Assembly (NCBI GenBank): GCA_038259825.1
Contig: JBBSOK010000001.1
Coordinates: 3,566 to 67,565, forward strand
Reading direction: 5' to 3'
DNA: 64,000 bases
DNA from: JBBSOK01 sp038259825
GTDB taxonomy: Bacteria; Bacteroidota; Bacteroidia; Flavobacteriales; Flavobacteriaceae
Part shown: positions 9,578 to 18,354 of the stretch, piece by piece
Position numbering within the stretch: the first letter of the stretch is position 1
Layout of the letters: each line of letters opens with the position of its first letter
Position numbers and translations under genes: made by a program
The notes under the pieces: generated by a model
Databases searched by the model: none
What the model saw: only the letters and a program-made list of their open reading frames with translations
Told to the model about the DNA's origin: nothing

Positions 9578-11980
9578 TTATGTTTTAGAAGTGAATTGAA
9601 TTATTGCTTTTTTCATATCGTGATGCTCTTCGTAGAGCTTCATTATTTCTTCGTTTTCCTGTCCATCTGTCAAGTAGGCGGCATAGACTTCCTTCGGAAC
9701 TTCAAGCCTAAAAATGTTACTTTCCCTACCGATTTTGATAAACATTTCGGTGTATTTTCGTGGTCCGGAAAGATTGTTTTTAATTGACTTCAATTGGTTC
9801 AAATCGTGGCTAGAAAGATTTAGTCTTTTGACCAATTCGTCATAACCCTTTTCATTATTTAGGCTATAAATAACTTGTGTATTTTCTAGTATGCTTGCGG
9901 ATGTTGAATTATTCGGTAGCTGATTAATTGATTGTAGAATAATCCCAATAGCACCATTTTGTTTACGAATAGCTTGGTAATAGAATTCCACACTTTCTAG
10001 CACGTTATCGAACTTTAGTTGTTTGGCAAACTCATCGAATAGGATAATGCCTTTTTCGGCTCGGTTTTTCCATATAGTCCTTTGGATGGCTGACTTAATC
10101 AGCTTCAACATTACGGAAAGGATTTCTTTGTTGTCCTTGACTTCATCCAGTTCAAAAACAATCAGTCGTTTGTCCTCAATTTTATACGTCTGGTCTTCAC
10201 TCACTTCAAACAAGAAGCTATATAGACCATCGCCGACATATTCAGACATTACGTGTAAAAAGCTTGTAACATTGAAGTAGTCGGGATGGATTTTAAGAGT
10301 ATTCAGAAGGTCTTTCTGATTCTTTTCTATAAAACCGTAAAACCCTTCCAAAGAGTGGTTTTCAGAAGTGCTATCGTAATAATGTTTTAGTATTTTCTTT
10401 ACGGAAACGGATTGTGCTTTGGTCACTTTTAAATCTGAAGCGAACAGTTCAAACAGGAAAACGGACAAGTCTTCCAACCGTTCCGGTGTCAAATCTTTTA
10501 CATCGCTGATGTAAAAAGGATTGATGCCTAAGTTCTTTCCGCTCTCATAACGAAGTACGGTATATTGTTCAGGATAGAGCTTTGCGAATTTGGTGTAAGA
10601 GCCACCCAAGTCGATAATGACCAGACGGACGCCACTTTCAAAATATTGGCGTAAAATATTATTGGCCAGAAAGGATTTACCTTCGCCCGTCGGTGCGAAA
10701 ATGGCAAAGTTCCGAGCTTTGATTCGCTTTTTACGGTCATCCCAAACATCTTTCAGAACAGGAATGTTATGTTCCCGGTCGTTAAAGATAATTCCAGTCG
10801 CATCAGATTTATAATTGGTATTGTTGATGAACAGGCAAAGTGCGTGTTTCAAATCGGTAACGTATAAATCGTTGTTTGAAAAGTTGGACGAAAAACAGCA
10901 GTAGCTGTTCAGTATATAATTCTTGCGTTCCTCGCCTCTTGGATAGTAGGGGATGATATCCAATTCCTTAAATTCGGTCTTTATCTTTGATGTTATTTTG
11001 TCAAGCTCTTTGGCTTCCTTCGCCCAATAGACAATGTTTAGATGACCACGGATGATGCGCGCATTATCATCTGCATTGATTTGGTCAAGAATGTGCTGAA
11101 TTTTGCCAAGTACCACTTTGTTCTGTGAACCGAAATTGGAACTTTTGTTAAGTTCCTCGATTTTCTTATCTAGTAGTTTACGCCACTTTTGTTTATCGTC
11201 TAGATAAATAATCTGATTGACGATATGATTTTCATTAAGCGTAAGCCCTAAACCATCAATAAACCCTTGATGAAATACAAAATCGTCTGAAGTGAATTTC
11301 TCATTGGTCTTGCTACTCTGTACACTTTCGCCAAAGCACAGTTCGCTATTGATGGCAAGGGCATCAAAATGGTTTTCGCCAATATTGACGCTTTTTTTAT
11401 CAAGTAAAATATCCGTATCAAAGCCTTCGTTAAAACCATTGAAATAGCCACTTGTGAGTTGCTGTATTTCTTTCGCTTCAAGTGGAAGAAATGCCATTTT
11501 TCGGCTATTATTAATGAAGGAAACAGAATCGCTTACCGAGTTGACAAAGCTTTTAATGTTGTCGTCCAGCTCCTGTACAATTCCCTTTGAAATCTTTCGG
11601 AACGGATTGACATATTTTGGATTGTTGAGCGCTTTGTTTTTGGTCAAGATGAAAAACAAATAGCATTTGTGTTCAATATGTCCACGACCTTTAAAATGCT
11701 CGTGTGTCGCCTTCTCTAAAAAAGTTCTATTCGGAAGCTGTTCAGAAGAATAGGATTTCTTCAAATAAATATCCTGTTTGTGAACCACTGTTCCCACAGG
11801 CAATGATTTCAAAGCCTGAAACCAGGCACCGTGCATATCTTCAAAATCCTTTTCGGACAACGAATAAATCTCTGGCAAGTTACCTTCATAGCACAAAACG
11901 ACATTACCATTATTGGCAAATACGATATTATCCTGAATATCTACAATGGGTTGATATGCTGAAAGGTTAATCTTGTTCAT
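9578..11980 (-). CDS. traG: Conjugation ATPase TraG (VirB4 family)
   Basis: An 800-residue VirB4-type ATPase that powers pilus or channel assembly at the inner membrane. The Walker A motif (PTGEGKS) is at about residues 428-434 and a Walker B (GIILFDEF) near 643-650. The N-terminal 390 residues form the VirB4 N-domain. The C-terminal part includes the family sequences QSINQLPNNS and LENTQVIYSL. Length is normal for the Bacteroidetes TraG. It overlaps traF by 14 bases and is followed by traI after 4 bases. Confidence 0.93.
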   Translation of the reverse strand: MNKINLSAYQPIVDIQDNIVFANNGNVVLCYEGNLPEIYSLSEKDFEDMHGAWFQALKSLPVGTVVHKQDIYLKKSYSSEQLPNRTFLEKATHEHFKGRGHIEHKCYLFFILTKNKALNNPKYVNPFRKISKGIVQELDDNIKSFVNSVSDSVSFINNSRKMAFLPLEAKEIQQLTSGYFNGFNEGFDTDILLDKKSVNIGENHFDALAINSELCFGESVQSSKTNEKFTSDDFVFHQGFIDGLGLTLNENHIVNQIIYLDDKQKWRKLLDKKIEELNKSSNFGSQNKVVLGKIQHILDQINADDNARIIRGHLNIVYWAKEAKELDKITSKIKTEFKELDIIPYYPRGEERKNYILNSYCCFSSNFSNNDLYVTDLKHALCLFINNTNYKSDATGIIFNDREHNIPVLKDVWDDRKKRIKARNFAIFAPTGEGKSFLANNILRQYFESGVRLVIIDLGGSYTKFAKLYPEQYTVLRYESGKNLGINPFYISDVKDLTPERLEDLSVFLFELFASDLKVTKAQSVSVKKILKHYYDSTSENHSLEGFYGFIEKNQKDLLNTLKIHPDYFNVTSFLHVMSEYVGDGLYSFLFEVSEDQTYKIEDKRLIVFELDEVKDNKEILSVMLKLIKSAIQRTIWKNRAEKGIILFDEFAKQLKFDNVLESVEFYYQAIRKQNGAIGIILQSINQLPNNSTSASILENTQVIYSLNNEKGYDELVKRLNLSSHDLNQLKSIKNNLSGPRKYTEMFIKIGRESNIFRLEVPKEVYAAYLTDGQENEEIMKLYEEHHDMKKAIIQFTSKT

Positions 11981-12251
11981 AATCGAAGCCTGAATTTCTT
12001 TTGTTACTGATGATTTTTGGGAAGGCGTTAGCCATCTGGAATAGTTGTGGATTGTTTGTAATTCGGGTCAATGCAACGTAAAGCGCAGCATTAAAAATTA
12101 AGACACCTATAATTATCCCGAAACTGAATGAAAAAATGATAATCATTAAGGATCCAAGTATGGACATCATCATTAAGGCAAACAGGGAAATGGGCAGCCC
12201 AAAAATGACTGCCTTTTTCCTAATATTTCTATAGACCTCGAACCGCTTCAT
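11967..12251 (-). CDS. traF: Conjugative transposon protein TraF (DUF4133)
   Basis: A 94-residue inner-membrane protein with two close hydrophobic helices at about 15-35 and 40-62 and the typical N-terminal pattern of a short basic segment followed by GLP. It matches TraF/DUF4133, which resembles VirB3. It shares one base with traE upstream and overlaps traG downstream by 14 bases. VirB3- and VirB4-like partners adjacent to each other are usual in this family. Confidence 0.85.
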   Translation of the reverse strand: MKRFEVYRNIRKKAVIFGLPISLFALMMMSILGSLMIIIFSFSFGIIIGVLIFNAALYVALTRITNNPQLFQMANAFPKIISNKRNSGFDYEQD

Positions 12252-12538
12252 TATACTACGATTCCAATTAGATAGGTAAATATCCCAACGACAGCACCCG
12301 CAATTAAGACGAATACCAGAACTCTGGTAATACCTTTTTTTAAATCGGCGTTCTCGCCAAAGAAATGTCCTGCATTAAAAAGGAAACCAACTAAAAAAAT
12401 AACACCTAGTAAAATTGGAAAGATTGTTCTTATGGTATCACCTACATCATTTACAGAATCTTCAATGCCCCCAATTTGTGCAAAAAGGGATGTTGAGATA
12501 AGTGAAAGAAATACTGCGAAATAATTTGATTTTTTCAT
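12251..12538 (-). CDS. traE: Conjugative transposon protein TraE (DUF4134)
   Basis: A 95-residue protein with a cleavable signal peptide (about 1-20, ending FAQ) and two membrane helices (about 38-55 and 70-93). This is the layout of VirB2-like pilin subunits and of the TraE/DUF4134 family. It is the first visible gene of the leftward tra operon, so transcription should start in the AT-rich gap 12539-12721. No traA-D genes lie upstream in this window. Confidence 0.85.
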   Translation of the reverse strand: MKKSNYFAVFLSLISTSLFAQIGGIEDSVNDVGDTIRTIFPILLGVIFLVGFLFNAGHFFGENADLKKGITRVLVFVLIAGAVVGIFTYLIGIVV

Positions 12539-12721
12539 AACTGAAAAGTTTAAAAATTTGTGTTGTTTTTGTTATTGGAAAAATACATATATTTGTTTAC
12601 AAATAATTGATAATCAGATATTTGTGAATAAAATATTATTTGATTCTGTTTGATTTCCTTTGCTATTATTTGGCATCAAATTCTATGAATTTTTGAACGG
12701 AAGTTGTTGATAACCTAAAAA
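12539..12721. promoter_or_regulatory. Divergent promoter region between traE and the amidase gene
   Basis: This AT-rich gap separates the leftward tra operon from the rightward amidase gene and must hold both promoters. TTTG/TATT-type strings resembling Bacteroidetes promoter elements are present on both strands (for example TTTG followed by TATTATTTG at 12650-12675), but none is an exact consensus pair. Exact start sites are not assigned. Confidence 0.4.
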
Positions 12722-13360
12722 ATGAAAATGAAAAAAGTGCTCAAAAACGTCAGTTTTGTCATTTTGCTTCTAAAAATGTGCATCATTTTTGGACAGGAAA
12801 CTGCTACTCAAAAAAGTATAATTATTGATGTCGGACACGGTGGAAAAGATTCCGGTGCCATTGGAATAAATGGTATCCAAGAAAAGGATATTGTACTAAA
12901 TATCGCTTTGGAAATTTTGAAGCTAAACGAAAAGTCAGAAATGCCACTTGATATCTATTTGACGAGATATAGCGATACGCTTATTTCGTTATCAGATAGA
13001 ACAAAATTGGCAAAAACATTGAAAGTGGATTTGTTCATTTCGCTGCATTGTAATCATTCCAATAATCCGAATGCTAGAGGAATTGAAGTGTATTTGGCAA
13101 ATGCCACTTCACAATATTCAAAGGATGCCACTTGGTTGGCTTTTCAATTTCAAGCTGCATTTAATAAAGAATTGGGATTTGAAAGTAGGGGTGTGAAGTT
13201 TGCAAATTTTCAGGTGCTACGGGAAACGATTGATTATTCTCCTAGTGTGCTTTTAGAATTGGGCTTTTTGAGTAATGTCGATGAAGCAGTTTATTATCAG
13301 AAGTCCGAACCTTATCAATCTTTGGGTTTAGCAATATTAGAAAGTTTAATAAAAATTTAG
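12722..13360 (+). CDS. N-acetylmuramoyl-L-alanine amidase (Amidase_3)
   Basis: A 212-residue exported cell-wall hydrolase that cuts the bond between N-acetylmuramic acid and L-alanine. After a signal peptide (about 1-25) the Amidase_3 fold shows its zinc ligands and catalytic residue: His39 in DVGHGG, Glu54 in GIQEKD, His109 in SLHCNH and Glu179 in LLELGF. No separate cell-wall-binding domain is present. It lies divergent to traE, where it probably opens the peptidoglycan for the conjugation apparatus. A housekeeping cell-separation role is less likely on a mobile element. Confidence 0.9.
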   Translation: MKMKKVLKNVSFVILLLKMCIIFGQETATQKSIIIDVGHGGKDSGAIGINGIQEKDIVLNIALEILKLNEKSEMPLDIYLTRYSDTLISLSDRTKLAKTLKVDLFISLHCNHSNNPNARGIEVYLANATSQYSKDATWLAFQFQAAFNKELGFESRGVKFANFQVLRETIDYSPSVLLELGFLSNVDEAVYYQKSEPYQSLGLAILESLIKI

Positions 13361-13456
13361 ATGGCTATGAGAGAATTGGGAATTGAGATAATCAAGGTAA
13401 TTAAATCCATCATTGTTGAACTATATAAGTCACTTTTTTGCAGAAAAAAATTATAG
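13361..13456 (+). CDS. Possible 31-residue peptide after the amidase gene
   Basis: An ATG lies immediately after the amidase stop and opens a 31-codon frame ending at 13456. The peptide is amphipathic and Ile-rich with a basic end (CRKKL), and overlaps the jetD stop by 6 bases on the other strand. No family is recognised. The zero-base spacing suggests coupled translation, but a frame this short can easily occur by chance. Confidence 0.3.
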   Translation: MAMRELGIEIIKVIKSIIVELYKSLFCRKKL

Positions 13457-14419
13457 AATATTCCAAATCATCTGCTGTAAATTAAAGGATTCTTCTTCAA
13501 TCCATTCTTCTTTATCTATAAGGGTCTTAATAAGCTTTAATTCTCTTGTAGAAAAATCTTGCAATGCTAATCCTGAAAATGCTTTCGTCAAATCCCAATG
13601 GCTGTAATGGTAGTCAATATAGGTGCTTATTCTTTTATTAGGTTCATTTGGGTACAATAGATGAAAATCTTTGTTTCGTACTTTCAGCTTGGCTTTTATT
13701 CTCAAATAAATCTTTAAGCCAGCTAAATCCCAATCGCAGGAATAGTAAATTGGCTTTGAAAGATCGTTTTCATCTATATCATCAATAATAGCGATGTTGT
13801 TTCCTCCAACGTACCATAATTTCGTTTGTGTTTCTTTAGCAATCCAAGGTTGTTTTAGGAAGGATTTATTTTCACACATTATTACAGCTTTCGGATGCGG
13901 GCTATCAACTACCAATCGCCATTGATTTTCTTTTTTGTCCAACGGAAATTGTGAAATATCTAAAATTTTAAAAACTGCTTTTCTCACGCTCGTTCTATTC
14001 TTAAGATATTTTGAGGTGTCAAAAAACTCATTTGAGAAGTCTTCTATGTTAGTTGGATTGTTCTTTAGTTCTGCCTTGTTTTCTGCAATGAACATTAGGG
14101 TCTTTACGTCCTCGATTGTAAAAGCTTTATTTGCTGTTGGCTTAATGTCATTTTCTAATAAAAATTTCTTTGCTTCTTCATAAGGTTTTTTGAATTCCTT
14201 TTCGTAGAACGTCTCAAACCAATCTGTGGAAACTATAACTTTTATGTTGTCCGGCTTTAAGTCTAAAATACCTATTTCGTGAATGAGATGGTTAATGTAA
14301 GGATGCCCTTGAATTATAGCCTTGGTTCTTTTATTTCGATATAAATCATCAAGAGCCTTAAGTTCTTTCCAAGTAATGTTCTTATTCATTATCTGATAGA
14401 GATTGTATGTATTCGTCAA
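13451..14419 (-). CDS. jetD: Wadjet protein JetD-like (TOPRIM nuclease subunit)
   Basis: Predicted nuclease of a Wadjet anti-plasmid system. The longest frame has 322 residues; a start at residue 11 (14389, MNKNITW) overlaps jetC by only 8 bases and is more likely. The C-terminal TOPRIM-like part has a Glu in MCENKSFL (about residue 182) and the Asp pair of CDWDLAGLKIY (about 228-231), where JetD proteins carry E and DxD metal ligands. The N-terminal half is mixed helical. In Wadjet, JetD cuts small circular DNA bent by the JetABC motor. Last gene of the four-gene operon. Confidence 0.8.
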   Translation of the reverse strand: MTNTYNLYQIMNKNITWKELKALDDLYRNKRTKAIIQGHPYINHLIHEIGILDLKPDNIKVIVSTDWFETFYEKEFKKPYEEAKKFLLENDIKPTANKAFTIEDVKTLMFIAENKAELKNNPTNIEDFSNEFFDTSKYLKNRTSVRKAVFKILDISQFPLDKKENQWRLVVDSPHPKAVIMCENKSFLKQPWIAKETQTKLWYVGGNNIAIIDDIDENDLSKPIYYSCDWDLAGLKIYLRIKAKLKVRNKDFHLLYPNEPNKRISTYIDYHYSHWDLTKAFSGLALQDFSTRELKLIKTLIDKEEWIEEESFNLQQMIWNIL

Positions 14420-17400
14420 TGTCTTCAGTCACTTCTTCAGAGAATATACCTAAAGGTGGTACAAAACTATCTACATTGGCCAAGTTGTTCTCATTCATAA
14501 TATAAATGTATTGACCGTTTTCTGTTATTTCGCCTGCGGTTTCAATTGCCATTGTTATAATTTGGTATTTTTCTTTTTTTGCTAGGTCGTGCAGCATATC
14601 ATAATTGCTTCCCAAACCTTCTGCTTCGTCTATTGGCATAATTTTTAATCCTTCTTTGTCCTTTTCTTCAATTAGTGATAGCCTAGCCAAGCATAATAAA
14701 GCATTAGCCGCATAAGTTTGGCCATTGCTGCCAGAGTTGACCTCTTCGTTTTCGAGTTTTAACTCAAATACCAAATCAAAATAGGATTTTGGGTTCATTA
14801 AATCTTCAGGTTCAACTTTAGTACTACCACCAAGTTTTTGAAATGCTTTAATCATCATCTCATTAATATCAATTTCTTCGCGTAGCTCACTAAACAAACC
14901 TGTATAGTTGAGTTGGTTATGAAGCTGTTTCCTAAAGGTGGTAAGCCAATTATCTGGGTAGTGAATTGAATTTTTAGAAGTTAATGATGCTTTGTTTCCA
15001 CCTGTTATACCTCTGTTTCCTTTTTTGAGATAGCTATCAATTTCATTAATCTTGGTAAGGTATCCTGTATAAACTTTATAAACATCATTAAATATGCTTC
15101 CCAATATTTCTACTTTTCTAGAACCGATTTCCTGGATATCTTGAGTCAGTTTGTTTAACCTTTCTACAATATCGTTTTCAATTAAATCTTCATTGACTTT
15201 GATATTAGGAAATACAGTTGGCAGGAGATAATTTGCCAATTGTCCTATTGAAGCCGTTTCATCATACGGGAGGTCTTTAGTTATTATCTTTAAATATTCA
15301 ATATAAGCGAGTTGTGCCTTATTTGCTTTAGCTTGAAAAGAATTGTTTCCACCATTATCAGGGTCTAAAGCTTCTTCAGTATTTTCGTCAAAATTAATTT
15401 TTGATTTAAAAAGCTGTTCGTTTGATTGTTTGGTTTCATCTATTTGCTCTTGTGCCAAAGTGAGTTGTTTTTCTTTTTGCTCTAAATCTCTATCTAGTTC
15501 TTTGATAGCGTCTAAAAGTTGATGTTTTAGATTTAAGAATGCAAGTCTAGATTTAATAGCAATATCCTTGGAGTACGTTTCGAAAAATAACTTTACATCA
15601 AAGTTCTTTTTTTTCAAGTTTTTTTCTTGTTCTGCCAGATGTTGTTCCTCTGAAGCTATTCTTTCTTCTATTAATTGATTATTAATAGGAATATCAGCGT
15701 CAAAAAGTTCAGACTGTATTTTTTTAAGTCTATTCTGATGATTTTCTAGAAGATTTTTCCTGCTTGTAAATTCCTCATATTCCTTCTGCAGTGACTTGTA
15801 TTTTTTAAGGATATTAGTTTTGTTCTTATGTGTCTGTAGATGAAGTTTGAAAAAATCTTCAGAAAGGCCTGCCAAACTGATGTCAATTTGGAAATTAAAT
15901 AGCTCGTTTTTTCTTTTATAAAGTCCAATGTGCTTTTCAAGACTACTGTATTCAAAAAGTGTGTTTTTAAGGTGTTCTATATTTTCCTTTTTCGTAATAA
16001 GTTTGGTTAATTTTTCTTCAACCCCTTCCTTTAGTTTAGATAAAGATTTTATAATATCATTTGGGTCTTGAACATTTAGAGCACGATGTTCTGAATAATT
16101 TATAAACTCATAGACACCGTCTAGATTGAGCCAAAACCCGTGTTTACTTTTATCCTTGATATTTAAATCTATATTGCGAAAAAGCTGCTCTGGAAAAGGA
16201 ACGTATCTTTTGGAATTTTCTTCCGAAGGTTTAAGCTTACCATATTTTTGAAAGTAGATTAAAACACTTTCAAGTATATGCGATAGTGGAAATTCTATAT
16301 TATCTACAGCCCAGTTAACCAAAGATTCAGGGTTGTTTAGATCTGAAAATCTTGATAATGATTCCAGTTCTGCTATGTCCTTTTCTAATTCATTGATTTT
16401 TTTTGAATGTTCCTTGCTTTCTTCTTTGTAAGCAGTTAGCCAATTGGATGCCTTAAAAGCATCTAGAATATTATTAGTGGTAAGGTATTTTGTAAATTCT
16501 TGTAAAGCAGATTTATTATTATTCTCTTCCAGTTGAGAAGCAAACCATCTAGTTACTTTTTCAATATTATTATCGTGAGAAGAAAGCCATTTTTCTACTA
16601 TTTCGATTTGAAGTTTGGACTGACCGATATCTACAAATTGTTTTGCAATATTATTTTTATCTTCGTTTTTATCAGTTAGTTTGATAACTTTTTTCATAAC
16701 GTCCAACAGCTCTTTCAAATCCTCTATTTTTAATTTCAGAATTTCATTTTCGAGAAATTGTAGCTCGTTCTTTTTTAAATTTAGTTCCTTGGCAATTTTG
16801 AGTTTCTTGGTAGTTGTTTTCTTTTTGAAAGTATTCCAGTAACTGAACTTTTTTACTAAATATTCCGTGTAGATGGTCTTGTAGTTCTTTTGTTTTTCTA
16901 GTACAGTTTTCAGTAAAACTTGCTTGTCATTTATAAGTTCGATTTCTTGAGAATATCTTTTGTGTTCGTGGAAATCATTACTTATGTTTTCAACTTCTTC
17001 ATTGTATTTTTCTATGATGGCATTTTTTTCATCATCGCCAAAAAGGAATTTTTTTAAATTTTCAGATTCAGTCTTAAAACCTTTCCCTCTTGAAAAAGAT
17101 CTTAAAATATTCGCATAAGTTTTGAGAGTTTCATCTTTAGTTAAATCTAATGACAAAATAGCATTATCGTAAAGGATTTGATGGTAGTCCTTTCTTCTGA
17201 ACGATTTTATCCTCGCAAACTCAACTCGTTCGCAAAGATTCTTAAGTGTATCAATCTTATTGTCTATTATTAAATCCTTATTGAAAACTGGCTTATTCAA
17301 AGTAGTCAGACCATCCCAATCGTAGCCATTTTGAATAATGAACATTTCTGCCGCATTGCTTGTTCCTTCAATGTAAACCCCAATGACAAAATATTTTTTT

Positions 17401-17684
17401 GGGCTAACCTCAATGTTCAGAAAAATATAACCTCTAGATGATGAATGACCTTTTTTGGTAATTAGCATCCCTTTGACATCTCTTTGCTTATTGCCTTCGG
17501 TTGCAGATTTAAATTCATTTGAACCTACGAGAACCAACTGAATCATATCTGCAATCATACTCTTTCCACTACCACTCTCGCCACTGAAGTCTGTTCTATA
17601 TGGATGGAAAAGGTAATCAGCATTGAAATGCTGTTTGATACTAATCGTGGACAGACTATATATACGTGGATAATTATTCTGCAT
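14382..17684 (-). CDS. jetC: Wadjet protein JetC-like (SMC-family ATPase)
   Basis: An 1100-residue MukB/SMC-like ATPase. The N-terminus holds Walker A GESGSGKS at residues 35-42. Long coiled-coil arms (about 240-480 and 570-860) surround a non-coil middle, the hinge region. The C-terminal head has an ABC signature-like SGSNGQ near 982 and Walker B (IMPIDEAEGLG) near 1014-1024. The length equals that of known JetC proteins. Start overlaps jetB by 11 bases. Its role is a DNA-loop-extruding motor that recognises small circles. Chromosomal MukB or SbcC is excluded by the flanking genes. Confidence 0.88.
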   Translation of the reverse strand: MQNNYPRIYSLSTISIKQHFNADYLFHPYRTDFSGESGSGKSMIADMIQLVLVGSNEFKSATEGNKQRDVKGMLITKKGHSSSRGYIFLNIEVSPKKYFVIGVYIEGTSNAAEMFIIQNGYDWDGLTTLNKPVFNKDLIIDNKIDTLKNLCERVEFARIKSFRRKDYHQILYDNAILSLDLTKDETLKTYANILRSFSRGKGFKTESENLKKFLFGDDEKNAIIEKYNEEVENISNDFHEHKRYSQEIELINDKQVLLKTVLEKQKNYKTIYTEYLVKKFSYWNTFKKKTTTKKLKIAKELNLKKNELQFLENEILKLKIEDLKELLDVMKKVIKLTDKNEDKNNIAKQFVDIGQSKLQIEIVEKWLSSHDNNIEKVTRWFASQLEENNNKSALQEFTKYLTTNNILDAFKASNWLTAYKEESKEHSKKINELEKDIAELESLSRFSDLNNPESLVNWAVDNIEFPLSHILESVLIYFQKYGKLKPSEENSKRYVPFPEQLFRNIDLNIKDKSKHGFWLNLDGVYEFINYSEHRALNVQDPNDIIKSLSKLKEGVEEKLTKLITKKENIEHLKNTLFEYSSLEKHIGLYKRKNELFNFQIDISLAGLSEDFFKLHLQTHKNKTNILKKYKSLQKEYEEFTSRKNLLENHQNRLKKIQSELFDADIPINNQLIEERIASEEQHLAEQEKNLKKKNFDVKLFFETYSKDIAIKSRLAFLNLKHQLLDAIKELDRDLEQKEKQLTLAQEQIDETKQSNEQLFKSKINFDENTEEALDPDNGGNNSFQAKANKAQLAYIEYLKIITKDLPYDETASIGQLANYLLPTVFPNIKVNEDLIENDIVERLNKLTQDIQEIGSRKVEILGSIFNDVYKVYTGYLTKINEIDSYLKKGNRGITGGNKASLTSKNSIHYPDNWLTTFRKQLHNQLNYTGLFSELREEIDINEMMIKAFQKLGGSTKVEPEDLMNPKSYFDLVFELKLENEEVNSGSNGQTYAANALLCLARLSLIEEKDKEGLKIMPIDEAEGLGSNYDMLHDLAKKEKYQIITMAIETAGEITENGQYIYIMNENNLANVDSFVPPLGIFSEEVTEDIDEYIQSLSDNE

Positions 17685-18354
17685 CTTTTACTTCCTCTAT
17701 CAAATCGTCAATCGTTTCGATTTGGGGTTGATAGTTAATTCGCAAGCGTTCAAAAGATGGCATTATTTTGAATTTGTTCTTCTCATCTTCTCTTTCCCAT
17801 TTTAACCAGCCCAAATCCCCAAATTTTTCAAAAGCCTTGGAAATTACTGTTTCAAATCTTTGGTCACTCAAATCTGTACTCTTATCGGAAGAATTGTCGT
17901 TTATCAGTTTCCTTAATGCATTTTTCTGTTCTTCATATTCCTCATATAAGAGGGTAGTGAATTCAGATACACTATCCAGTTCAATGTTTCCGTCGAGCTT
18001 ATACATTTTTAGGTATAACATTCCTATAATGATATATTCGCTTTTTAGATAATCCCGATTGTCAGATGGTACATTGCCCTTACCGTCTTCATTAAAGTTT
18101 AAATAGTAGTAGTTGTTAAAGTCAGTACCTTCTTTTAAGAGATTTAAATTGAAAAAATCTTTATAATAGTTTTTAAGTGATTCATAGTTTTCAGACTCGT
18201 TTAAAAATCGATATAGGTTTACATTTAAGGGATATTCCCTTTGAATATGAATACCATTTCTAAGTGTGTAATCAAGTTTTGCAAAAATGCTTTTTGCCTT
18301 CTTATTGTTTAAAAAACTATAGGTATCTATTTTTTCTGTATTGTCATCTGCCAT
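17674..18354 (-). CDS. jetB: Wadjet protein JetB-like (KITE subunit, DUF4194-like)
   Basis: A 226-residue protein in the position and of the size of JetB, the winged-helix KITE subunit that binds the kleisin. Visible features are a helical N-terminus and a stretch FEKFGDLGWLKWERE (about 174-188) leading into a predicted winged-helix tail ending MPSFERLRINYQPQ. Sequence similarity alone would not identify it; the call rests mainly on its place between jetA- and jetC-like genes with overlaps of 28 and 11 bases. Confidence 0.75.
   Translation of the reverse strand: MADDNTEKIDTYSFLNNKKAKSIFAKLDYTLRNGIHIQREYPLNVNLYRFLNESENYESLKNYYKDFFNLNLLKEGTDFNNYYYLNFNEDGKGNVPSDNRDYLKSEYIIIGMLYLKMYKLDGNIELDSVSEFTTLLYEEYEEQKNALRKLINDNSSDKSTDLSDQRFETVISKAFEKFGDLGWLKWEREDEKNKFKIMPSFERLRINYQPQIETIDDLIEEVKDAE

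Noticed and set aside
14382..17684. Chromosomal MukB or SbcC
   Set aside because: The genes before and after match JetB/JetA and JetD in size and order. No mukE/mukF or sbcD gene is adjacent, and the locus lies within the ICE.
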